Source: Pelagicoccus sp. SDUM812003 (GTDB lineage: Bacteria; Verrucomicrobiota; Verrucomicrobiia; Opitutales; Opitutaceae). From it: a stretch of 64,000 bases of DNA. Where the stretch lies: contig NZ_JARXHY010000003.1 of the NCBI RefSeq assembly GCF_031127815.1, positions 186,001 to 250,000 of the forward strand, given 5' to 3'. The translations under genes were made by a program, and so were the position numbers. Under the pieces are notes generated by a model. That model was not told the DNA's origin. It did no database searches and saw nothing but the letters and a program-made list of their open reading frames with translations. Position 1 is the stretch's first letter. Each line of letters opens with the position of its first letter. Shown here one piece after another: positions 9,014-18,705 of this stretch.

Positions 9014-9631
9014 ATGGAAGCTGCCCTCACGGAGCCGGTGCTTGTTTTAAACCGGTTATGGCAAGCGGTGAATGTGATCGCCGCTAAGCGGGCCTTTTCG
9101 CTCATCTCGAGCGGCCACGCGCAAGTCGTCCATGCCGAAGACGAGAGTTTCGAAGTCTTCAGCATGATGGATTGGGTCGATTTTTCGCGCCACAATCCAC
9201 CTGCCAGCGAACTGGAAGTTGTCAGAACCATCCGGCACCCGATCCGTGTGCCGAAGGTGATTTTGCTCTCTGTGTTCGATCGCGTTCCCAAGAAGGAGAT
9301 CAAGCTCACCCGGAGAAACGTCTTCGAACGCGACAAGTACACCTGTCAGTATTGCGCCAAGAAACTGCCTTCGGAGGACCTCAACCTAGACCACGTGATC
9401 CCGCGCCACTACGGCGGCAAGACCACTTGGGAAAACATCGTCTGTTCCTGCGTGAGCTGCAACTCGCGCAAGTCCAACCGCCTGCCGCACGAAGCCAAGA
9501 TGCACCTGATCCGCAAGCCCTCGGTGCCGAAGTGGCGACCGGTGATCAGCTTGGCGGCCCGCGGTCGCAAGAAGGAAGCCTGGAAGCATTTCCTCGACGT
9601 CGCCTACTGGAACGTCGAGCTGGAGCGCTGA
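9014..9631 (+). CDS. HNH endonuclease family protein
   Basis: A 205-residue protein whose C-terminal half is an HNH nuclease domain. It shows a CQYC zinc pair near residue 117, the motif LDHVIPRHYGGKTTWEN with its His and Asn, and a second pair CVSCNSRK. The N-terminal half (VLVLNRLWQAVNVIAAKRA) is the conserved partner region of this bacterial HNH subfamily, which is widespread on chromosomes and not linked to restriction systems. Its target and role are unknown. It stands alone between a possible promoter at 8976 and the convergent GH97 gene. Catalytic residues appear intact. Confidence 0.9.
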   Translation: MEAALTEPVLVLNRLWQAVNVIAAKRAFSLISSGHAQVVHAEDESFEVFSMMDWVDFSRHNPPASELEVVRTIRHPIRVPKVILLSVFDRVPKKEIKLTRRNVFERDKYTCQYCAKKLPSEDLNLDHVIPRHYGGKTTWENIVCSCVSCNSRKSNRLPHEAKMHLIRKPSVPKWRPVISLAARGRKKEAWKHFLDVAYWNVELER

Positions 9632-9693
9632 AGTCGCTCCGCCCTCGGAAATCCGAAGGCGCTGCGGACTGGCTAGCTCGAGGAGGCGGCTAC

Positions 9694-9724
9694 AAGAAAA
9701 GCGCGACCTGAGACAGGCCGCGCT
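9694..9724 (-). terminator. Intrinsic terminator of the GH97 gene
   Basis: Read on the minus strand: an 11-bp stem (AGCGCGGCCTG with CAGGTCGCGCT, one G-U pair) and a 3-base loop, then TTTTC. It lies 35 bases past the GH97 stop. Confidence 0.75.
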
Positions 9725-9758
9725 GGGGGGAAATGGCAATCGCTAGCTCGGTGCCGGG

Positions 9759-11693
9759 TTACTTCGCCTTCACCTTCGCCGCGAATCCGCCGTTCGCTCG
9801 CAGCGTTATGGTGAGCTGCTTTCCGGAAAGATCGCGCCTTTCCATCTCGTCGCCCTCGACGGCGTCGGTGATGAGGGTGCCCGTTCCGGTCCCAGGCAGC
9901 GTTACGGAAATGGTCTTTTCCTGGTCCTCGCCGTTGATGGCGCCGATGTACCAGCTTTCGCCGGCTCGGCGGGCGATGACCACGGTCTTGCCGGGATCGC
10001 CCAGCAGCAGCTGGCTCTCGTCCCAGGAGACTGGCACTTCGCGAAGGTATTGCTTGGCGTATTCAGGAACCTGTGACATGCCTTCGGGCGTCTCCGCGTA
10101 GTGCTGGATGCCACTGAGAAAGAGCACCGGCAGGGCGAGCTCGAATGTGTCTGTGGTGCGACGCTCGATGTTTGGGATTTCCCCCAGCACGGTTGGGGTG
10201 AAGTCCATCGGATCGAAGAGATTGCGGGTGAACGGGATCAGAGCGCTGTGGCTGGGCTGAAGATCGGCGTTTCCTTGGTCGAAGGTGATGAACTCCTGTC
10301 CCTTGATGGACTCCATGGTCATCAAGTGCGGGTAGGTACGGTGCCAGCCGCGCGGCAGTGTGCAGCCGTGGAAGTTCACCGCGATCCGCGCTTCCGCGGT
10401 ATCCTGGAGGATCTCGTGGTAGTACTGGATATTGGATTGTCCGTCGCCGCCGAAAAAGTCCACCTTGACCCCAGCCACTCCCATGGCGCTGATGCGCGCG
10501 AGCTCCTTTCTGCGGGTTTCGCGATCGATCATCTGGAAGGCGGGAGTCATGTGGGTGGAATCGTTCCAGCTGCCGGCGGAGTTGTACCACAGGAGGATCT
10601 TCACCCCTTTGCCGGCCGCGTAGTCGACGAGTTCCTCTATCTTCTCGTATCCGATCCGATGGTCCCAGCCGGAATCGATCAGGCAGTACTCCCAGCCCAT
10701 TTCGGCTGCGTAGTCGATGAACTCGACTTGCGTCGGGTAGACCGTGAAGTCGTCCTTGAGCAACACCCAACTCCAGGAGGCCCGTCCCGGCTCGACCCAG
10801 GAGAAATCTCCCTCGATGGCGGGCGAGGCGAGGTCGGTCACCAGAGTGGATTCGATCAGCGTATCCAGATTTCCCAGCGCGATGACGCGCCAAGGCGATT
10901 TCCAAAGGCCGGCGCCTTGGGGATTGAGCTCGCCGTTTCTGATGATCTCTTCGCTTTGGGGAAAGCCCACTTTGTATTCGCCGTCGGGCGCGTGCTGGCG
11001 AAGTCGGGTGCCGCAATAGTCCGGTCCGAGGTCGGATTCGCTGATGGAGACCCAGATCTCGCCCACCTTGAACAGAGCCGGGTAGACCCAGCCGGACTCC
11101 CAAGGAGCGGGCGTACCGACGGGGATATCCATCTGGTAGTGCTCTTCGTAGGACGGGTTGGTGCGAGCGAAACCGGTCTTGGCGAGGGACATGGGCTGCA
11201 TCCACGCTCGGGCATGCGTCGGAAAGTTGAAGGACGTCACCTCCTCCGTCATGTGACGCAGGGGAGCGGATTCGTCCGGAAAAACGTAGCGGAAGGCGAC
11301 GCCATCGTCGGAGATCTGGAAAACCACCTGCAGGGCCTCGCCCTGGGCGTTTTCCAAAGCGAGCGCTCGACGGTTCGCTAGGTAGTCGATGCTCGATTGC
11401 TTGCCGTGCTTGAGACGATAGCTGTCTTTGACCGTTTCGGAGACGCCGCTCGATATCAGCGAGAGATCGCGGGAGAAGTCGCCCTCCTGCAGAATCACTC
11501 CGAGATCGGAGGGCTCGAGGACCTGGACGCCGTCCACTTCGATCGTGTAGGATAGGAGTCCCTCTTCGAGGGTGACCACGCAGTCGATCTGGCCGTTCGG
11601 GCTTTCGAGGGTGATCGATTCGGCAGGCAAGGAAGCCATGCCGAGGGAAAGGGCGGCCGACAGCGCCGCGGAGCGTAGGATGGAAGACTTCAT
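9759..11693 (-). CDS. Secreted glycoside hydrolase family 97 (alpha-glycosidase)
   Basis: A 644-residue exported enzyme that probably removes terminal alpha-linked galactose or glucose from oligosaccharides. A signal peptide (MKSSILRSAALSAALSLGMA) is followed by the N-terminal beta-sandwich (TLESPNGQ), the TIM barrel (ASWSWVLLKDDF, CLIDSGWDHRIG, ILLWYNSAGSW) and a C-terminal beta domain. GH97 has retaining and inverting branches. The retaining branch uses an aspartate nucleophile after the strand GVKVDF. Here Asp412 occupies that position, close to Asp415 of the characterised Bacteroides retaining alpha-galactosidase, so a retaining mechanism is likely. ATG 11693 is chosen for the signal peptide; an extension to 11765 is unlikely. 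No transporter or other glycan gene is adjacent. Confidence 0.92.
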   Translation of the reverse strand: MKSSILRSAALSAALSLGMASLPAESITLESPNGQIDCVVTLEEGLLSYTIEVDGVQVLEPSDLGVILQEGDFSRDLSLISSGVSETVKDSYRLKHGKQSSIDYLANRRALALENAQGEALQVVFQISDDGVAFRYVFPDESAPLRHMTEEVTSFNFPTHARAWMQPMSLAKTGFARTNPSYEEHYQMDIPVGTPAPWESGWVYPALFKVGEIWVSISESDLGPDYCGTRLRQHAPDGEYKVGFPQSEEIIRNGELNPQGAGLWKSPWRVIALGNLDTLIESTLVTDLASPAIEGDFSWVEPGRASWSWVLLKDDFTVYPTQVEFIDYAAEMGWEYCLIDSGWDHRIGYEKIEELVDYAAGKGVKILLWYNSAGSWNDSTHMTPAFQMIDRETRRKELARISAMGVAGVKVDFFGGDGQSNIQYYHEILQDTAEARIAVNFHGCTLPRGWHRTYPHLMTMESIKGQEFITFDQGNADLQPSHSALIPFTRNLFDPMDFTPTVLGEIPNIERRTTDTFELALPVLFLSGIQHYAETPEGMSQVPEYAKQYLREVPVSWDESQLLLGDPGKTVVIARRAGESWYIGAINGEDQEKTISVTLPGTGTGTLITDAVEGDEMERRDLSGKQLTITLRANGGFAAKVKAK

Positions 11694-11832
11694 GGGGCGA
11701 AGGGGTTGGTTAGTAATTGGGTGTCGACACTCTTGGGGGAGTGGGACGGAGGTCAAAGACGCCAAAATTTTACGGTAAAAGGAGATCTGGCCTCGGTTTG
11801 CTTTCCCGTGGCGGGACGCCGAAGGGAGTCGC

Positions 11833-12534
11833 TCAGCGGCGGTGGTTCCAGTCTTCGGAGTCGAACTGGTCGGTGAGGGCTTCCTCTTCGCTGGGAGCCC
11901 AGCTGGGCGAGCTGACGTATTCGACTTCCGCTCCCATCAGGGTCGCCAGTTCGATCACCAGATCGTTGTAGAAGCGATCCCATGAAAGGTTGGGCACCAG
12001 GGGCTTCCAGATCGAGCCCTGCATGAGAAAGCCGTTTTTGGTGCGCTTCTGGGCGGCTCCGGCGATCTTGCTCGGCAGGTTTTTCAGCACCACGTCGTAG
12101 AGTTCGGCTTTGTTGAAGCAGACGCTCGGGGCGTTGTCGTCCGGGGTGTTGAGGTTGAGCTCCACGTTCATGCCTTGGGCCGTCATGGCGTTCACGATGC
12201 ATTGATGAACATCGCGGTAGGTGTCGATGGGCTGGCCTTTGGCGAGTGGATGGCTACCTGGGATGACCAGCGTGTAGGTCCAGTCTTCGATATGGTTCAC
12301 CACCCCGCCGCCGGTCGGACGGCGGATGACGTCGGCGCTCAGGTCCTGTACCTCGGAGCTGACGTAGGACATGCGCTGGCTCAAGCCGAAGGTGTAGGAC
12401 GGGCGGGTCCAGTTGTAGTGGCGAAAACGGATGGCTTCGGCGGGCTGGTAGCGTTGCAGCAGCAGGAAGTCGAAGGCCATGTTTTGGGCGGCCGTTGCGG
12501 TGGAGTCGGGGATTACGTGGAAAGGATGCGCCAT
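11833..12534 (-). CDS. Lipoate-protein ligase A family protein
   Basis: A 233-residue member of the LplA/BPL catalytic fold, which activates lipoate or octanoate and attaches it to lysines of dehydrogenase subunits or GcvH. Visible are the substrate loop RRPTGGGVVNH (residues 71-81), WTYTLVIP, and the conserved lysine loop KIAGAAQKR with Lys156. The family's small C-terminal domain is absent, as in many short LplA-like proteins. The partner protein is not in the window, so octanoyltransferase (LipM-like) activity is an alternative. It is monocistronic, between GH97 and the nap-linked Rrf2 gene. Confidence 0.82.
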   Translation of the reverse strand: MAHPFHVIPDSTATAAQNMAFDFLLLQRYQPAEAIRFRHYNWTRPSYTFGLSQRMSYVSSEVQDLSADVIRRPTGGGVVNHIEDWTYTLVIPGSHPLAKGQPIDTYRDVHQCIVNAMTAQGMNVELNLNTPDDNAPSVCFNKAELYDVVLKNLPSKIAGAAQKRTKNGFLMQGSIWKPLVPNLSWDRFYNDLVIELATLMGAEVEYVSSPSWAPSEEEALTDQFDSEDWNHRR

Positions 12535-12617
12535 CTCGATTGCGGTACAGTTAAGGAAACTGCAGAGAGGTCAATGCTAGGAGTGAGGGGGCGCCGGGCC
12601 CAGCCATGGCGCGAAAG

Positions 12618-13046
12618 CTACTTAGTTGGAGCGCGTTGGAAGCCGACGAAGACATCCAAGGAGCTTTCTTGAAGAAAGTCGATCAGCTGCTGGTCGAGCT
12701 CTACCAGGCGCTGGTGCAGCGGGCAGGGGGCGGCGGAGTCGCAGCTGTTTTTTCCGAAGGGACAATAGACGCGCTCGGTGAGCTTCTCGAACTGGCAGAC
12801 GATCTCGTAGAGGGAGATTTCCTGCGGAGGGCGGGCCAGCCAGTAGCCGCCAGTGGGCCCCGGGGCGCCTTTGACCAGGTCGCATTGGGACAGGGATACC
12901 AGCAGCTTGGCCACGTTGGGCTGCGGCAGGTCGCGGGCTTTGGCGATATCCTTGGAGGAGAGACGAGTTTCGCCGCCGTCGTAGACTTCTGCGAGGCGGC
13001 TCATGGCCATGATGGCGTTTTGGGAGGTTCTTCCGTATTTAAGCAC
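12618..13046 (-). CDS. Rrf2-family Fe-S transcriptional regulator
   Basis: A 142-residue winged-helix regulator. The DNA-binding part has the family pattern LSSKDIAKARDLPQPNVAKL and the wing GPTGGYWLARPP. Three cysteines at about 95, 102 and 108 (CPFGKNSC, then APCPLH) form the likely [Fe-S] ligand set, spaced CX6CX5C rather than the CX5CX5C typical of IscR. The start is GTG and overlaps the end of the NrfD gene by 8 bases (GTGCTTAA), so it is co-translated with the nap electron-transfer arm. Rrf2 members such as NsrR sense NO, so sensing of nitrate-respiration by-products or oxygen is a reasonable inference, not proven. Confidence 0.88.
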   Translation of the reverse strand: MLKYGRTSQNAIMAMSRLAEVYDGGETRLSSKDIAKARDLPQPNVAKLLVSLSQCDLVKGAPGPTGGYWLARPPQEISLYEIVCQFEKLTERVYCPFGKNSCDSAAPCPLHQRLVELDQQLIDFLQESSLDVFVGFQRAPTK

Positions 13047-14302
13047 TGTTGTCTTTGTCCTTTGCTAGCGACACCTCGCCGGAGAAAATCGGCATGGCGA
13101 CGCGGATCGCCAAGGTGTAGATCATGAGCCCAGCAGCCCAGATGCCAGCCGAGATGCGCCATTCGATGCCGTTGGGCGTGTATTCGACGATCTCGTGCAG
13201 AGTGGAGGGAATGAAGCCTGGGATGATCAGCCCCATGCCTTTTTCTATCCAGATGCCGGCGAAGGCCAGGGCGCAGGCGGTGGTAAGCATGATCGGGTGC
13301 TTGGTGACCTTGGGGCAAAGCAGCAGCAGGGCCGCCACCACGGTGATGGCTATGGAGGACCAGATCCAGGGCACTAGGGCGTTGTGCCCGTGCAGTCCGA
13401 AGTAGAGGTAGCGGGCAGAGGCGGTGTGAGCCCCGCCGGTGTAGAATTCGGTGAAGATCTCCGAGGCCAGCATGAGAAGATTTATCAGGATGGTGATCCG
13501 CATGATGTTTACCAGGATGCGGATGGCTCCGTCGCCCACCTTGTAGGAGCTGAGGTAGCGAATGGCTTCCAGGGCCAGGATGATGAAGGCGGGACCGGAA
13601 ACGAAGGCGGAGGTGAGGAAGCGCGGGGCGAGCAGGGCGGTGTTCCAGAAGGGGCGTCCTCCGAGGCCCTGGTAGAGGAAGGCGGTGACGGTGTGGATGG
13701 AGATGGCCCAGCCGATGGAGAGGAAGACGAAGGGGATGTAGAACTTGGGATTGGGGCGGCGGCCGCGATAGCGTTGATAGAGCAGATAGCCGCAGATGTG
13801 CAGGTTGATCAGCAGGTAGCCGTTGAGCACGATGACGTCCCAGGTCAGCATGGAGATGGGGAAATGAAACTTTCCGATGCCCGGGATCATGTGCCAGAAG
13901 CGATCCGGGCGACCGAGATCGACCACCACGAAGGCGATGCACATGAAGATGGCGGCGATGGCTAGCAGTTCCCCGATGATAACCACGTCGTGCATGTCGT
14001 CGTCATGATAGAGGTAGGCGGGGATGACCATCATGACGCCGCCTGCGGCCAGTCCCACCATGAAGGTGAAGTTGGCGATGTAGAGGCCCCAGGAGACATG
14101 GTCGGACATGTTGGTCACCACCATGCCTTGGGAAACTTGAGTCGCCCAGGCGTTGAGGCCGACGAGGGCGACCGCGGAGAGGAAGATCATCCAGGCGTAG
14201 AAGAGCCAGTTGCCCTCGGTGCTCATGACGGCGATGCGCCAGAGGAATCGCGGGTAGCTGACGAGGTGCCTTTCTCCGGCGGAGGCGGGGGAGGGTGCGG
14301 TC

Positions 14303-14310
<8 letters not shown>
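13039..14310 (-). CDS. NrfD/PsrC-type quinol-interacting membrane subunit
   Basis: A 423-residue integral membrane protein with about ten transmembrane helices, of the NrfD family. It carries the conserved helix pairs seen in PsrC and ActC (for example GLAAGGVMMVIPAYL, VDLGRPDRFWHM, and a GHNALVPWIW loop late in the protein). Such subunits oxidise or reduce quinones and pass electrons to a partner Fe-S protein. The gene overlaps the upstream Fe-S gene by 8 bases (ATGAGTAA) and the downstream Rrf2 gene by 8 bases, so the three are tightly coupled. With nap genes divergent and no NapC present, it probably oxidises menaquinol for nitrate reduction. Confidence 0.92.
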
Positions 14311-15223
<913 letters not shown>

Positions 15224-15236
15224 GCCGTTTGGGAGA

Positions 15237-15887
15237 TTAGGGGTGAGCGCTCGAGGGGCGGGTTGACTGGGCTTTTTTGATCAGGTCGAGAGGCGGGAAG
15301 ACCGGCATCAGCTGGGGATAAGCGGGCGAGTGGGCGTCGTGGCAAACGGTGCAGGCGTTTCGCGTGCGCGGTCCGCGGCTGAGATCCCAGTAGCCGTTCA
15401 TGCCGCCGTGAGAGCCGTTTTTGTAGTCGCGATACTGAGGCCCGTGGCATTGGGCGCAGAGCTGCATGGCGTTTTCGAAAGGCACAGAGCGCCCGTCCGC
15501 CAGACGCAGCTCGTCGTAGTTGTCGGCATTGTGGCAGCTCAGGCAGCTCAGCTCGCCATGCTGCTTTTGCAGGCCTTGGTGAAATTCATCCAATCCGCTC
15601 GCGCTTTGTTGAAACAGCTCCGGCTCCCGCGTGCTGTGGCAAGTGGAGCAGGCGATCTCCACCGGCTTGCCGCTCTGGTCGAGGTCGGCCAGCACGGTCG
15701 GGGTGCGAGGAGCTCCCAGGATTTCCACAGGGTGCTGATCGGCGGGGTCGGGGGAAAGGCGGGGGTGTTCGGCCGCGACTGCGTCATGAAATGAGGCGAA
15801 CGATTGTTGGTAGATCCACCAGCCGAGGGCGACAATCGTGACGCCAATGCAGGCCGCAGCGGCCGCGATAAAGCGAGAGGTATTCAT
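15237..15887 (-). CDS. Membrane-anchored tetraheme cytochrome c
   Basis: A 216-residue protein with an uncleaved-looking N-terminal hydrophobic anchor (residues 6-26) and four CXXCH heme sites: CSTCH (80-84), CLSCH (115-119), CAQCH (144-148) and CTVCH (179-183). This makes it a small periplasmic tetraheme cytochrome. It is the first gene of the minus-strand arm, 13 bases before the Fe-S gene, and lies head-to-head with napD. It likely hands electrons from the NrfCD-like complex to NapB/NapA, a role played by NapM in some sulfate reducers; that comparison is functional, not a claim of orthology. Confidence 0.88.
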   Translation of the reverse strand: MNTSRFIAAAAACIGVTIVALGWWIYQQSFASFHDAVAAEHPRLSPDPADQHPVEILGAPRTPTVLADLDQSGKPVEIACSTCHSTREPELFQQSASGLDEFHQGLQKQHGELSCLSCHNADNYDELRLADGRSVPFENAMQLCAQCHGPQYRDYKNGSHGGMNGYWDLSRGPRTRNACTVCHDAHSPAYPQLMPVFPPLDLIKKAQSTRPSSAHP

Positions 15888-15980
15888 GTCTCACTGTGAT
15901 AGATGCGAGCATCGAAAAGGAATTCAAGACTAAAAGGTATTTAAATATTGATTTCTTGGATTTCCTCGCTTTGATGGCCT
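15888..15980. promoter_or_regulatory. Divergent promoter region of the nap island
   Basis: A 93-base AT-rich spacer between the two divergent arms. It contains an inverted repeat GATGC-GA-GCATC (15902-15913) and a perfect 10-bp palindrome TATTTAAATA (15938-15947). Either could bind a regulator such as the Rrf2 protein encoded in the minus arm. No canonical FNR box (TTGAT-N4-ATCAA) was found. Confidence 0.45.
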
Positions 15981-16253
15981 ATGAACATGAGCTCTCGCCC
16001 TTGGCAAACCCCTCTCAGCAGCTTGGTCGTTACCCTGTCCCGCGACCCGGATCTGGCCCGTTTGGCGCTTGATCGCATTCGCGACAAGCGGGGCCTGACG
16101 CTTGGCGAGCTGGAAGGGCAGTACCTGCCTCTCGTAATAGAAGACGCGGACGCCCGCCCGATCCATCGCTGGCTGGAAGCCCTGCCGGGGGTGGAGAATG
16201 TGGACGTGGTTTTCTGCGCTTTCGACTCCGAGTCCGCTCATATCAACCCCTAA
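15981..16253 (+). CDS. napD: NapD-like maturation chaperone
   Basis: A 90-residue protein of the size and position of NapD, the cytoplasmic chaperone that binds the Tat signal of NapA and holds back export until the molybdenum cofactor is inserted. It shows the ferredoxin-like pattern of the family: an early strand (LSSLVVTLS), a central LPLVIEDADARPIHRWLEAL and a late strand ending in VENVDVVFCAF. Sequence conservation in NapD is low, so the call rests equally on its place 13 bases before napA. It starts at ATG 15981; a second ATG two codons later is possible. Confidence 0.75.
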   Translation: MNMSSRPWQTPLSSLVVTLSRDPDLARLALDRIRDKRGLTLGELEGQYLPLVIEDADARPIHRWLEALPGVENVDVVFCAFDSESAHINP

Positions 16254-16266
16254 TCCCCAGCTGCCC

Positions 16267-18699
16267 ATGAGCATCGATAGACGTCACTTCCTGAAAACTT
16301 CCGCTATGGCGGCCGCGGTCGCCGCGGCTCGGCAACGGGCCTTCGGCAAATATGAGAACACCGAGTTGGACGCGACTGCTTCCGGAGACGGAGTGGTGTG
16401 GGACAAGGCTCCCTGTCGCTTTTGTGGCACCGGCTGCCATGTCCGCGTCGGGGTGAAGGACGATAAGGTGGTCGCCATCCAAGGCGAGCAGCTGGCGGAG
16501 GTGAACAAAGGCCTGCTTTGCGTGAAAGGCTACCACGTGGGCGGCATTCTCTATGGCAAGGATCGTCTGAAGCAGCCCATGCTGCGCAAAAACGGAAAAC
16601 TGGAGCCGATCTCCTGGGACGAGGCCATCGATGTCATTGCTGAGCGGATACAGGAAAATCCGATCGAGTTCGCCATCTACGGCAGCGGACAGTGGACCAT
16701 CCCCGAAGGCTACGCGGCTCAGAAGCTGATCAAAGGCGGACTTTCCAACAACCACATTGATCCCAACGCCCGGCTTTGCATGGCCTCCGCGGTGACAGGC
16801 TATCTCTCGACGCATGGGGTGGACGAACCGGCCGGCTGCTACACCGACCTGGACGAGTGCGATGTGCTCATCATGTGGGGCAACAATCCGGCAGAGATGC
16901 ACCCGGTGCTTTTCTCGAGGGTGATCGACCGTCGCTCCAAAGGGGAAAAGGTCATGCTGATCGACATCGGCACCCGCCGTACCCGCACCACGGAGTATTG
17001 CGACGAGTACATGGAGTTTCGTCCCAACTCGGACCTCGCCATCGCCAACGGCATTGCCCACTTGCTCATCGAACGCGGCACCTATGACAAGGAGTTCGTT
17101 GAGCGTTTTTGTAATTTCAGAAAGGATACGGAGAAGGCGTCCCTCATGGGACAGGCTAGCACCTTCGAAGAGTACGCCGAGCTGCTCAAGCCCTACACTC
17201 CCGAATACGTGGAGAAGATTTCCGGCGTGCCGGCGGAAAAAATTCGTCTGCTGGCCGACCTCTTCGGTCGCCGCGACCTGCGCATCACCAGCCTCTGGTG
17301 CATGGGCGTGAACCAGCACACCCGCGGCACCAACATGAACCGTCTATTGCATGGCATCCACATGCTGAGCGGACATTTCGGCAAGCCCGGCGACGCCCCC
17401 ACCAGCTTGACTGGCCAGCCTTCGGCCTGTGGCACCGCCCGCGAAGTGGGCACCTTGGCCCACGCTCTGCCCGGTGGACGCGTGGTGGCAAACGAGTCCC
17501 ACCGCAAGGATTGCGAAGCGGTTTGGAACTTGCCCGAAGGCCGCATCAATCCCAAGCCCGGCTACCACACGGTGCTGATGTGGGAGAAGTTTTGCACACC
17601 TAGCAGCGAAGGAGGTGACGTAAGCACAATCTGGGTACAAGTGACTAATCCCGGCCATACGCTGCCGAACTTGAAGAAGCTCTTCACGGGAAAGCGGGAC
17701 CTCGAGGACAAGTTTCTCATCGTCTCGGAAGTGTATCCAACTGCCACTACAGAGCTGGCCGACCTAGTGCTGCCAGCCGCTATGTGGGTAGAGAAAAATG
17801 GCATTTATGGAAACAGCGAACGCCGCACCCAGCAGTGGTTTAAGATGGTCAATCCGCCCGGCGAGGCCCGCGACGATACTTGGATGACGATCGCGGTGGC
17901 CCGCCGACTTTTCGAGCTCGGTCACGAAGGCATGAAGGACAAGGACGGAGAGTTCATCTTCAGCGTCAAGGACGAGTCCGGAGCGGAAGTCCCCATCTGG
18001 CAGTGGGAGCATTATTACGACCTAAACGTGGACAAGGTCCTTTTCGAGGAGTACCGCCAGCTTACCTTTCTCAAGCACAAGGACGTGGCTCCTTACGACG
18101 AGCTGGTCAAAGCCCGCGGCCTGCGCTGGCCGGTGGTGCAAAAGGAGGACGGAAGCTGGCAGGAGACGCCGTTCCGCTTCATGGAGTTTAGCGACAGCTA
18201 TGTGGAGAAAGGCAAGGAGCTGCAGTTCTACCATTCGGTGACCAAGGACGATCGGGCTCAGATCTGGTTCTGTCCCTACGAGCCGGCTACCGAAGAGCCC
18301 GACAGCGCTTATCCCATGTGGCTCTGCACTGGTCGCGTGCTCGAGCATTGGCACACCGGCACCATGACGCGTCGCATCCCGCAGCTGCGAAACGCCATGC
18401 CGCACGCCTACGTGGAGATGCATCCCGACGATGCCGCGGCCCAGGGACTGGCCAACGGCGATTTGGCGGTGGTGGAAACGCGTCGCGGCCGCATCGAGCT
18501 GCCGGTCTGGCTGAATGGACGAGGACGTCCCCCGCGTGGCACTCTTTTCGTGCCCTTCTTCGACGAAAATTTGCTTATAAACGAGCTGACGCTCGGCGAC
18601 ATCGATCCGATTTCCAAAGAGCCAGACTACAAGAAATGCGCCGCGATGGTCTACAAACCCAATTCAAGCAAAGCACCCGCTTCTTCGCCAACCCTCTAG
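16267..18699 (+). CDS. napA: Periplasmic nitrate reductase catalytic subunit
   Basis: An 810-residue molybdopterin oxidoreductase that reduces nitrate to nitrite in the periplasm. The N-terminus is a Tat signal (DRRHFLKTSAMAAA). A [4Fe-4S] site follows with cysteines at 50, 53, 57 and 85 (CRFCGTGC, then LLCVKG). The cysteine expected to bind Mo is Cys171 in ARLCMASAV. Other nap-type signatures are QWTIPEGYAAQKL, MWGNNPAEMHPVL, GVNQHTRGTNMN and the C-terminal RVLEHWHTGTMT. Length and motifs match NapA rather than assimilatory NasA. ATG 16267 places the Tat signal correctly. It is transcribed with napD upstream and napB 6 bases downstream. Confidence 0.95.
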   Translation: MSIDRRHFLKTSAMAAAVAAARQRAFGKYENTELDATASGDGVVWDKAPCRFCGTGCHVRVGVKDDKVVAIQGEQLAEVNKGLLCVKGYHVGGILYGKDRLKQPMLRKNGKLEPISWDEAIDVIAERIQENPIEFAIYGSGQWTIPEGYAAQKLIKGGLSNNHIDPNARLCMASAVTGYLSTHGVDEPAGCYTDLDECDVLIMWGNNPAEMHPVLFSRVIDRRSKGEKVMLIDIGTRRTRTTEYCDEYMEFRPNSDLAIANGIAHLLIERGTYDKEFVERFCNFRKDTEKASLMGQASTFEEYAELLKPYTPEYVEKISGVPAEKIRLLADLFGRRDLRITSLWCMGVNQHTRGTNMNRLLHGIHMLSGHFGKPGDAPTSLTGQPSACGTAREVGTLAHALPGGRVVANESHRKDCEAVWNLPEGRINPKPGYHTVLMWEKFCTPSSEGGDVSTIWVQVTNPGHTLPNLKKLFTGKRDLEDKFLIVSEVYPTATTELADLVLPAAMWVEKNGIYGNSERRTQQWFKMVNPPGEARDDTWMTIAVARRLFELGHEGMKDKDGEFIFSVKDESGAEVPIWQWEHYYDLNVDKVLFEEYRQLTFLKHKDVAPYDELVKARGLRWPVVQKEDGSWQETPFRFMEFSDSYVEKGKELQFYHSVTKDDRAQIWFCPYEPATEEPDSAYPMWLCTGRVLEHWHTGTMTRRIPQLRNAMPHAYVEMHPDDAAAQGLANGDLAVVETRRGRIELPVWLNGRGRPPRGTLFVPFFDENLLINELTLGDIDPISKEPDYKKCAAMVYKPNSSKAPASSPTL

Positions 18700-18705
18700 C
18701 CTGTC

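Noticed and set aside
15888-15980. An FNR/CRP-type site in the nap spacer
   Set aside because: No TTGAT-N4-ATCAA or related palindrome; only AT-rich palindromes are seen.
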